Part shown: one piece after another, positions 57,905-64,000 of the stretch
How positions within the stretch are numbered: the stretch's first letter is position 1
Layout of the letters: every line of letters begins with the position of its first letter
Assembly (NCBI GenBank): GCA_050288625.1
Contig: JBNKEE010000010.1
Span: forward strand, 124,001-188,000
Length of the DNA: 64,000 nt
DNA from: JAAGZL01 sp050288625
GTDB lineage: Bacteria; Pseudomonadota; Gammaproteobacteria; Chromatiales; Chromatiaceae
Reading direction: 5' to 3'
The notes under the pieces: generated by a model
Told to the model about the DNA's origin: nothing
Database searches by the model: none
Seen by the model: only the letters and a program-made list of their open reading frames with translations
Position numbers and translations under genes: made by a program

Positions 57905-58486
57905 ATGTTGCTGATGATAGATAACTACGACTCCTTCACCTATAACCTAGTGCAGTATCTGGGAGAACTCGGAGAGGATGTGCGTGTCTACCGTAACGAC
58001 GAGATCAAACTGGATGAGATCGAATCACTGAGCCCTGACCGCATAGTAATCTCGCCAGGACCATGCACTCCTGACCAGGCGGGGATATCCATAGATACGA
58101 TCAAGACATTTGCAGGAAAAATCCCCATCCTGGGAGTCTGTTTGGGGCACCAGTCCATTGGCCAGGCCTTTGGAGGCAAGGTAGTCCATGCACGTGAGAT
58201 TATGCATGGCAAGACATCACGCATATTCCATGCAGACCTGGGGGTATTCAGTGGGCTATCAAATCCATTGACGGCAACCAGATATCACTCGCTGGTGATT
58301 GAAGAGGCAAGTCTACCTGACTGCCTAGAGATCACGGCCTGGACCTGCAACGAAAATGGATCCATTGACGAGATCATGGGGGTAAAACACAGGGATCTGG
58401 ATGTACAGGGTGTACAGTTTCATCCAGAATCCATTCTCACCCAACATGGTCATGACCTGTTGCAGAATTTCATCGATGGGCGTTAA
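57905..58486 (+). CDS. trpG: Anthranilate synthase component II (glutamine amidotransferase)
   Basis: 193-aa class I amidotransferase. LLMIDNYDSFTYNLVQYLGELG start, nucleophile Cys in ILGVCLGHQSIGQAFGG (about 75-91), and His-Glu of the triad in VQFHPESILTQHG. Provides ammonia to TrpE and may also serve aminodeoxychorismate synthase, as in many bacteria. Start is 1 nt after the trpE stop. Confidence 0.96.
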   Translation: MLLMIDNYDSFTYNLVQYLGELGEDVRVYRNDEIKLDEIESLSPDRIVISPGPCTPDQAGISIDTIKTFAGKIPILGVCLGHQSIGQAFGGKVVHAREIMHGKTSRIFHADLGVFSGLSNPLTATRYHSLVIEEASLPDCLEITAWTCNENGSIDEIMGVKHRDLDVQGVQFHPESILTQHGHDLLQNFIDGR

Positions 58487-58524
58487 GCGAACAATTAACC
58501 AAGATAAAGACAAGGGGCAGGATT

Positions 58525-59547
58525 ATGGATCTACCACAAGCCATACAACGAGTAATCGAATGCCATGATCTGAACAGCGAAGAGATGACAGATGTGATGC
58601 GCTCCATCATGACTGGTGGGGCCACCCCGGCCCAGATTGGAGGATTCCTGATTGGACTGCGCATGAAGGGCGAGAGCGTTACAGAGATCGCGGCCGCAGC
58701 AAAGGTTATGCGAGAACTAGCTAGTGGCGTTGATATCAGCGGTCTGGGAAACACCGTGGATGTCGTTGGCACAGGCGGCGACTCTTCAGGCACCTTCAAC
58801 ATCTCCACCGCCTCCATGTTTGTTGCTGCCGCGGCTGGTTGTAATGTGGCAAAACATGGCAACCGCTCTGTATCCAGCAAGTCTGGCGCTGCTGATGCGC
58901 TGGAGGCAGCTGGTGTTCGGCTGGACCTCACACCAGAGCAGGTGGAGCGATGCGTACGGGAAGTGGGAGTCGGCTTTATGTTTGCCCCCGGACACCACAG
59001 TGCCATGAAGCACGCCATTGGTCCGCGTAAAGAGATGGGGGTGCGCACCATCTTCAATATACTGGGCCCCCTAACCAATCCTGCAGGAGTCCCAAACCAG
59101 TTGTTGGGAGTATTCTCAGAAGAGCTGCTGGAACCCATGGCCAACGTGTTGCAAAAACTAGGTAGCCGTCATGTGATGGTGGTCCACTCCCGGGACGGAC
59201 TAGATGAGATCAGCATAGGAGATAAGACCGAGGTGGCCGAATTGAAGGACGGGCATGTTCGACGCTTTAGCATCCAGCCTGAGACCTTCGGTCTTTCCCG
59301 CACTTCGATCGACGCACTAAAAGCCACAGACGCCAATGATAGCCTCAATATCATCCGATCGGTGCTGGATAACCAGGAAGGTCCAGCTCGGGATATAGTC
59401 CAGCTCAACGCCGGTGCGGCCATCTACACCGCGGGCATGGCTGAGACCCTTGCGGCTGGAGTAGAAATGGCGGATGCTGTCATCGCTAATGGAGAGGCAC
59501 GTAACCGCCTGGACAGATTGGCAATACTGACGCAGAGCTTTGATTAG
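58525..59547 (+). CDS. trpD: Anthranilate phosphoribosyltransferase
   Basis: 340 aa. Joins anthranilate to PRPP. MRSIMTGGATPAQIGGFLIGLRMKGES, the PRPP-binding loop VDVVGTGGDSSGTFNIST (about 74-91), KHGNRSVSSKSGAADALEAAG, MFAPGHHSAMKHAIGPRKEMGVRTIFNILGPLTNPAG and VVHSRDGLDEIS are all standard. Starts 38 nt after trpG. trpC, usually next, is absent: a terminator-like hairpin and a convergent gene follow. Confidence 0.97.
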   Translation: MDLPQAIQRVIECHDLNSEEMTDVMRSIMTGGATPAQIGGFLIGLRMKGESVTEIAAAAKVMRELASGVDISGLGNTVDVVGTGGDSSGTFNISTASMFVAAAAGCNVAKHGNRSVSSKSGAADALEAAGVRLDLTPEQVERCVREVGVGFMFAPGHHSAMKHAIGPRKEMGVRTIFNILGPLTNPAGVPNQLLGVFSEELLEPMANVLQKLGSRHVMVVHSRDGLDEISIGDKTEVAELKDGHVRRFSIQPETFGLSRTSIDALKATDANDSLNIIRSVLDNQEGPARDIVQLNAGAAIYTAGMAETLAAGVEMADAVIANGEARNRLDRLAILTQSFD

Positions 59548-59551
59548 AAAT

Positions 59552-59570
59552 AAGGGCCGTAGCGGTCCTT
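59552..59570. terminator. Hairpin between convergent trpD and dctD
   Basis: Eight-pair stem AAGGGCCG / CGGTCCTT (one G-T pair) with loop TAG, four nt past the trpD stop and four nt before the dctD stop on the other strand. Poor T run (TATGTCATTT). A shared stop for both genes is likely by position. Confidence 0.55.
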
Positions 59571-59574
59571 TATG

Positions 59575-60930
59575 TCATTTATAATTATCCTTATCCAGGT
59601 TGTACTTGGTCATTTTGTCGTACAGGGTCTTCCTGGGAATGCCGAGTGTTGCCATGGTGTCTTTGATGCTTCCATTATTTGCAGCCAACGCCTGCTCAAT
59701 AGCACTTTTCTCAAAACACTCCACCTGCTCCGGGAGGGTGATGGCACCATCCCCCTCCTGCCCATGCATCAGCTCTTCCAGGTCATAGCCGCTACCTTGT
59801 CCCAGCAGGACATAGCGCTCAGCTACGTTACGCAACTCCCGCACGTTTCCGGGCCAAGTGTGAGATAAAAGGGAACGGATTTGGGCCGTCTTGGGCGGCG
59901 GCGCTTCGCGCTGATAGCGGTTAGTGGCGACCAACAGAAAATGGTGAAATAGTAGCGGAATGTCTTCTTTGCGATCACGTAAGGGAGGTATGTCTATGGT
60001 GACCACATTCAATCTATAATATAGGTCAGAACGGAAGCTGTTCTCTTCGCTGGCCTCCTTAAGATCTATCTTGGTGGCAGCCACCACCCTAAGATCCAAA
60101 GGTATCTGCTTATTGGAACCCAGGCGTTCCACTGCTCTCTCCTGTAGCACCCGTAGCAGATGCACCTGAACTGGCAAGGGCATGCTCTCAATCTCATCCA
60201 GCAGCAAGGTACCGCCGTTGGCATGTTCGAACTTTCCGATGCGTCTCTCTTTAGCATTGGTAAAAGCACCGGGCTCATGTCCAAACAACTCGCTCTCGAT
60301 CAGGCTTTCCGGCACCGCACCACAGTTTATTGCCACGAAATTATGATCGCGCCGGTTTGAGTGTTCATGTAGAGACCTAGCCACCAGCTCCTTGCCAGTG
60401 CCGGTCTCGCCACGCACCAACACATCAGCTCCAGTATTAGCTATCTGGGCTATGGTGGCTCGTAAATGTTGCATGGCCGGGGTGTTGCCTATGATTCTAG
60501 GACCAGGAACACTCTGGGCTTCCAACTCAATACGCAGTGATCTGTTCTCAAGGGTTAGAGCACGTTTATCACAGGCACGCCTTACCGTCTTAACTAGCGT
60601 CTCGGCGGCAAAGGGTTTTTCCAAAAAATCGTAAGCTCCATCTCTGATGGCATTAACTGCCATTGATATATCCCCGTGTCCGGTTACCAGAATTACTGGC
60701 AACTCCCGATCTATACCGATAGCCTTTTCCAGAAAGCTAATCCCATCCATCCCCGGCATCTTGATGTCGCATACCACGACCCCAGGCCAATCCAGTGAAA
60801 TCATGGACAAGCCCTTCTCAGCCCGATTGAGGCATTCAACCTTAAACCCCGCCAACTCCAGAGTTTGCTGGTTAGCCAGACGGATATGTTTCTCATCGTC
60901 GATGAATAGAACGGTATTAATATCTACCAT
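59575..60930 (-). CDS. dctD: Sigma54-dependent response regulator DctD
   Basis: 451 aa. Receiver domain 1-120 with phospho-site Asp55 (VVCDIKMPGMDG), AAA+ domain about 145-375 with Walker A GETGTGKE (174-181) and Walker B GTLLLDEIESMP, and a Fis-type HTH at the C-terminus (IKDTMATLGIPRKTLYDKMTKY). The sigma54-contact loop reads GAFTNA (221-226) instead of GAFTGA. Overall nearest to DctD, activator of C4-dicarboxylate transport genes. Downstream partner of the dctB-like kinase (31 nt gap). Its target genes are not in the window. Confidence 0.88.
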   Translation of the reverse strand: MVDINTVLFIDDEKHIRLANQQTLELAGFKVECLNRAEKGLSMISLDWPGVVVCDIKMPGMDGISFLEKAIGIDRELPVILVTGHGDISMAVNAIRDGAYDFLEKPFAAETLVKTVRRACDKRALTLENRSLRIELEAQSVPGPRIIGNTPAMQHLRATIAQIANTGADVLVRGETGTGKELVARSLHEHSNRRDHNFVAINCGAVPESLIESELFGHEPGAFTNAKERRIGKFEHANGGTLLLDEIESMPLPVQVHLLRVLQERAVERLGSNKQIPLDLRVVAATKIDLKEASEENSFRSDLYYRLNVVTIDIPPLRDRKEDIPLLFHHFLLVATNRYQREAPPPKTAQIRSLLSHTWPGNVRELRNVAERYVLLGQGSGYDLEELMHGQEGDGAITLPEQVECFEKSAIEQALAANNGSIKDTMATLGIPRKTLYDKMTKYNLDKDNYK

Positions 60931-60961
60931 AACTGTTTATCACAAGATTGGGTTTCTGCCT

Positions 60962-63265
60962 CTAGGATACATCTTTAATCAACACATCATCTTCCGAATA
61001 ATCAGCCAATGGAAGGCGTAAGGTAAATACGGCACCACCGTCAGGATGGTTTTCCGCCTGAAGCCCGCCGTTCATACCATCCATCAGTCGGTACGAGATA
61101 GAGAGCCCCAGCCCCAGTCCTCTACCCTCCTTTTTGGTGGTAAAGAATGGATCGAAGACCTTAGAGAGATTATCATCATCAATACCTGGCCCATTATCCC
61201 AGATCCGCAGGTACACATCAGAGCCAACTATAACTGCCGATATATCTACTCTACGTTCCTCATCATTGTCTTCCACCGCATGCAGGGCATTGCCTAGAAG
61301 ATTCACCAGAACTTGTTCCAGTTGCACGGCATTTGCCAAAACAAATATTTCCCTGTCAGTAGGATACAGGCGTATATTTGTATTGTCCTCATTGATCGCC
61401 GGTTGCATGATATTCAGACTATGGTTGATTGCAGCATTCAAAGAGACACTGACAGACTGACTGGAGTCTTTTCGTGCAAATATCTTTAACTGGGCACTTA
61501 TCTGCGCCATACGCTCCGTCAAATCAGATATTTGCGTAAGATTGCCCAAAGCGTCCTCGTTGCGGCCATGCCCGATCAGGGCACGTGCGTTATCTGCATA
61601 GGCCCGAATAGCTGCAAGTGGTTGATTCAGTTCGTGACTTATCCCGGTAGACATCTCCCCCAGTGCGGCAAGTTTTGTGGCCTGAATCAATTCATCGCGC
61701 GCCTGCATCAATGCATCTTCCGCCCGGTGCCGCTCGTCGATTTCGCGAATCAGTTTGGTGTTGGCCTCTGTAAGATCCTTAGTGCGTTCCTCTACCCTGG
61801 TCTCAAGCAGCGCATGGGCCTGCCGTAGATCCTCTTCCTGCATCTTCTGATGACTAATATCGTGAATAGTAGCTATCTTCTTGCCCTCATAGCTATGCAG
61901 GACACCGACAGAAAGGGCTGTTGGAAACATAGACCCGTTTCCGTGCTTGGCCATAACCTCAATCGCTGCAACCCCCATCTCAGCATCGCGGATTATATCC
62001 TCAATCTCATTATGGCTTGTCGATGAGAAATACTCCCTAAGATGGTGGCCAATAAGATCATCTCCAGGATGGCCGAACATCTCCTTGGCCTTATGGTTAA
62101 TAAACTCTATGGTGCCATCACGGTCCATGGTTAACAGACCAGCCTGAGTATTATCCAGTATCGCCTCAATCCTGGCCTCGTTCGCCTCTAGCTGTTTTTG
62201 TGCCTCAAGTTGATATCTGAGACGATCTTTGATCCTCTTTCTACGAAGATTCCAGAATAGAACAAACAGTATCGCTAACGCCAACAATATTGCTGCTATA
62301 GATACCATCTGAACGACTTCCGTGTTAACCGGGTTAATTCTGGTAAGGTATAGCACCTTCCAACCGGCTTCAGGCATAGACCGTTCCTGAACCATGTAAG
62401 TCTGAGGTGATGGGATATCTATCTTGATGATACTAGCACCTATCTGGAGTCTTTTAGCTGGATCAACAGATAGGGGGGTAAACTCCATTCCGGTATAGCG
62501 CCTGCTTTTTTTTATGCGCTCTTTAACTTCATCTGACACCGACCTAAGTATCTTGAAGCGCCACTCCTTTTTTGTGGTGAGGAATACCACTCCGTCCGGA
62601 TCTGTAACGATATATTCATTCCCTGATCTGCCCCAATCCTCTTCCATAGCAGAGAGACTAAGTTTTACAACAACAGCACCAATGATCCTTTGACTTTTAC
62701 GTATAGGGTAAGCAAAGTAGAATCCGCGCTTGTTAGATGTGGTTCCCAGGGCAAAGTAGCGTCCAAGCTTCCCCTTCATGGCCTCCTGGAAATATGGTCG
62801 GTAGCTAAAGTTTCGTCCAATGAAAGGACGCTCAGAATTCCAGTTAGATGCAGCTATGGTAAGTCCACTCGGGTCCATGAGGTAAGTGTCAGATGCACCG
62901 GAGATAGAATTTGCCGTCTCCAGATACCTGTTAAGTGCATTTACCCTATCCTCGTCCTTTGGATCATCTACCAGCTCCACCAGCCACTTGTTGGCAGCCA
63001 GCAATTCAGGAAGCGGCTCGTACTTTTCCAGCTGTCCCCGCAAATTGGCCGTGTGCAGATCTAGCTGCTGCTGGCCATTCTGATATAGCCGGGAGATCAT
63101 ATCCTCTTTTGTAATGATGGCTATCTGCCATAGAGTTAAACCGGAAATGATGCTTATGGCCATTGTGCCAAGCCAGAAAAGCCATGAACGCTTAGTTAGC
63201 TGCGCCTCACTGTACTTGTCCACCGCTTTAACCTGATCCAAAACACTTGGCACTATTGAGATCAA
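60962..63265 (-). CDS. dctB: DctB-like sensor histidine kinase
   Basis: 767 aa. First TM helix (about 28-50), periplasmic dCache-type sensor (about 55-315, with YLMDPSGLTIAASNWNSERPFIGRNFSYRPYF and GFYFAYPI as in DctB), second TM helix (about 320-343), PAS domain (about 370-480), coiled linker, HisKA with phospho-His in GISHELNQPLAAIRAYADNAR, and ATPase motifs NLLGNALHAVED, WDNGPGID and GRGLGLGLSISYRLM. The extra PAS is not in classical DctB. The frame opens with TTG (63265); a GTG at 63223 preceded by CAGG is an equally good start. Senses C4-dicarboxylates or a similar acid and controls DctD. Confidence 0.88.
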   Translation of the reverse strand: MISIVPSVLDQVKAVDKYSEAQLTKRSWLFWLGTMAISIISGLTLWQIAIITKEDMISRLYQNGQQQLDLHTANLRGQLEKYEPLPELLAANKWLVELVDDPKDEDRVNALNRYLETANSISGASDTYLMDPSGLTIAASNWNSERPFIGRNFSYRPYFQEAMKGKLGRYFALGTTSNKRGFYFAYPIRKSQRIIGAVVVKLSLSAMEEDWGRSGNEYIVTDPDGVVFLTTKKEWRFKILRSVSDEVKERIKKSRRYTGMEFTPLSVDPAKRLQIGASIIKIDIPSPQTYMVQERSMPEAGWKVLYLTRINPVNTEVVQMVSIAAILLALAILFVLFWNLRRKRIKDRLRYQLEAQKQLEANEARIEAILDNTQAGLLTMDRDGTIEFINHKAKEMFGHPGDDLIGHHLREYFSSTSHNEIEDIIRDAEMGVAAIEVMAKHGNGSMFPTALSVGVLHSYEGKKIATIHDISHQKMQEEDLRQAHALLETRVEERTKDLTEANTKLIREIDERHRAEDALMQARDELIQATKLAALGEMSTGISHELNQPLAAIRAYADNARALIGHGRNEDALGNLTQISDLTERMAQISAQLKIFARKDSSQSVSVSLNAAINHSLNIMQPAINEDNTNIRLYPTDREIFVLANAVQLEQVLVNLLGNALHAVEDNDEERRVDISAVIVGSDVYLRIWDNGPGIDDDNLSKVFDPFFTTKKEGRGLGLGLSISYRLMDGMNGGLQAENHPDGGAVFTLRLPLADYSEDDVLIKDVS

Positions 63266-63346
63266 CCCATCTAACGAATATGAGAAATTCTGGATACGCC
63301 TGACGAAACACGGCTAGGATGCCGGATTGGATTTAAACAACATCTA

Positions 63347-63392
63347 AAACGTCCACACGATCACGCCACCTACCGGCGCGACAGCGTGTGGA
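63347..63392 (-). terminator. Terminator after the bacteriohemerythrin gene
   Basis: On the minus strand TCCACACG / CGTGTGGA (outer 8 bp, positions 63392-63385 and 63359-63352), enclosing a CGCC/GGCG stem (63364-63378), is followed by CGTTTTAG. It lies about 40 nt past the hemerythrin stop, upstream of dctB. Confidence 0.55.
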
Positions 63393-63432
63393 ATTATGTC
63401 AGCTACAGCCTACAAGCTATACGGGTGCTCTG

Positions 63433-63891
63433 TTAGGAACCTTCCCAGAGACGCCGCAACCAGGACTTCCTTCGCGTTTTCTTGTTCGCCCCGGCCATAA
63501 TGAAATGTTCGCTGTACGCCATATCTTCTTGCAAGATATGTTTTGTCAACCAAGTCTTGAGAAAGTGCAGTAGTTCGAAGCTAACGGCCGTCTTACCAGA
63601 AGCTACTTTCGCCTGGAGATAGACAACCTGATCAACCAGGTCCTTGTGAATCGCAAAGTGTTCTTCATAATCGGGATAATCAAGGATGCGCATCAAGGCC
63701 TCTTCTACAGCAAAGTGAATTACAGTGTAGTTAGCCAGTTCAGCCAGAATACTCTGCACCGCCTCACTGCCATGACGCTCGTGGATGGCCTCGTGCATCC
63801 TGTTGACCATCTCGACCAAATTTTTATGCTGGTCATCAAGCTCTTCAATGCCAACACTCAGACTATCGGACCACTCAATAAATTTCCCCAT
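63433..63891 (-). CDS. Bacteriohemerythrin
   Basis: 152 aa. Four-helix, di-iron O2-binding protein. Iron ligands are seen in DDQHKNLVEM (His22), IHFAVEEALM (His58, Glu62), YEEHFAIHKDLV (His77, His81) and WLTKHILQEDMAY (His119, Asp124), the complete set for this family. A basic tail (KKTRRKSWLRRLW) follows the domain. Oxygen storage, delivery or sensing in the cytoplasm. Separated from dctB by a terminator. The last 109 nt of the window upstream show no further gene. Confidence 0.93.
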   Translation of the reverse strand: MGKFIEWSDSLSVGIEELDDQHKNLVEMVNRMHEAIHERHGSEAVQSILAELANYTVIHFAVEEALMRILDYPDYEEHFAIHKDLVDQVVYLQAKVASGKTAVSFELLHFLKTWLTKHILQEDMAYSEHFIMAGANKKTRRKSWLRRLWEGS

Positions 63892-64000
63892 GGCGCTATT
63901 TACCTAAGATTAAGAATATAAAGAGTACATCGGACTGTATTTTCTCTGCCATACAAACTGGTCAGCTTATTGACACATATATTATGGCTTTTCACATATC

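Noticed and set aside
1..64000. tRNA, rRNA, CRISPR arrays, transposases, prophage or toxin-antitoxin pairs
   Set aside because: Looked for cloverleaf-like and repeat-spacer patterns and for recombinase motifs in all frames; none was convincing by eye. A computed scan was not possible.

Overview
The window reads as chromosomal DNA of a gammaproteobacterium of moderate GC content. Gene order supports this more than any single gene: glnE-ilvE-waaF-waaC-waaG-waaP followed by sugar-kinase-like genes and a carbamoyltransferase, priA-argS-SPOR, and rpe upstream of trpEGD are arrangements I know from Pseudomonas-like gammaproteobacteria. An RfaH-type regulator with an ops element, CIRCE-controlled groESL, feoABC, dctBD and VPLPA-CTERM (exosortase-type) surface proteins fit a free-living, biofilm- or EPS-forming member of the class. 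Species cannot be fixed from sequence reading alone. No tRNA, rRNA, CRISPR array, insertion sequence or prophage was seen.

Left region (1-4423): the end of an O-antigen/EPS cluster. On the minus strand are rfbF (cut by the window edge) and gmd. Upstream of gmd is a 12/12 copy of the E. coli ops sequence, and a divergent pair follows: an EPS-associated MarR-type regulator and an RfaH-like antiterminator. Two methyltransferases (class I and FkbM) follow on the plus strand.

4431-18033 is one long minus-strand block. Transcribed from glnE, it runs ilvE, waaF, cysC, waaC, waaG, waaP, an InaA-type kinase-like gene, a double kinase-like gene, a carbamoyltransferase and a glycosyltransferase. It builds, phosphorylates and decorates the LPS inner core, and most junctions overlap or are a few bases apart. 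An APS kinase gene (cysC) sits unexpectedly between the two heptosyltransferase genes.

18034-26503: a candidate small RNA, groEL-groES under CIRCE, an M14 amidohydrolase paired with a GCS2-type ligase, murU, a first VPLPA-CTERM protein, a TraB-family protein and a small lipoprotein.

26510-32945: AI-2E transporter, an unrecognised coupled gene, then MoxR-DUF58-transglutaminase and a GAF protein. 33109-41324: two orphan genes, a giant FAD/Fe-S oxidoreductase divergent from a D-2-hydroxyacid dehydrogenase, a PilZ protein, PPK2 and a methyltransferase.

41437-46605: feoABC with a possible Fur site, then two more VPLPA-CTERM genes. One of these is a matrixin metalloprotease followed at once by a secreted protein with a TIMP/NTR-like pattern, the best candidate here for an undescribed functional pair. 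46606-52045: DUF2835, SPOR, argS and priA, then a 519-bp AT-rich gap with a cluster of DnaA boxes. 52046-59547: HNH nuclease, fructosamine kinase, an alpha/beta hydrolase, rpe, a voltage-gated K+ channel, and trpEGD preceded by a leader peptide ending Trp-Arg-Trp. 59575-63891: dctD, dctB and a bacteriohemerythrin.
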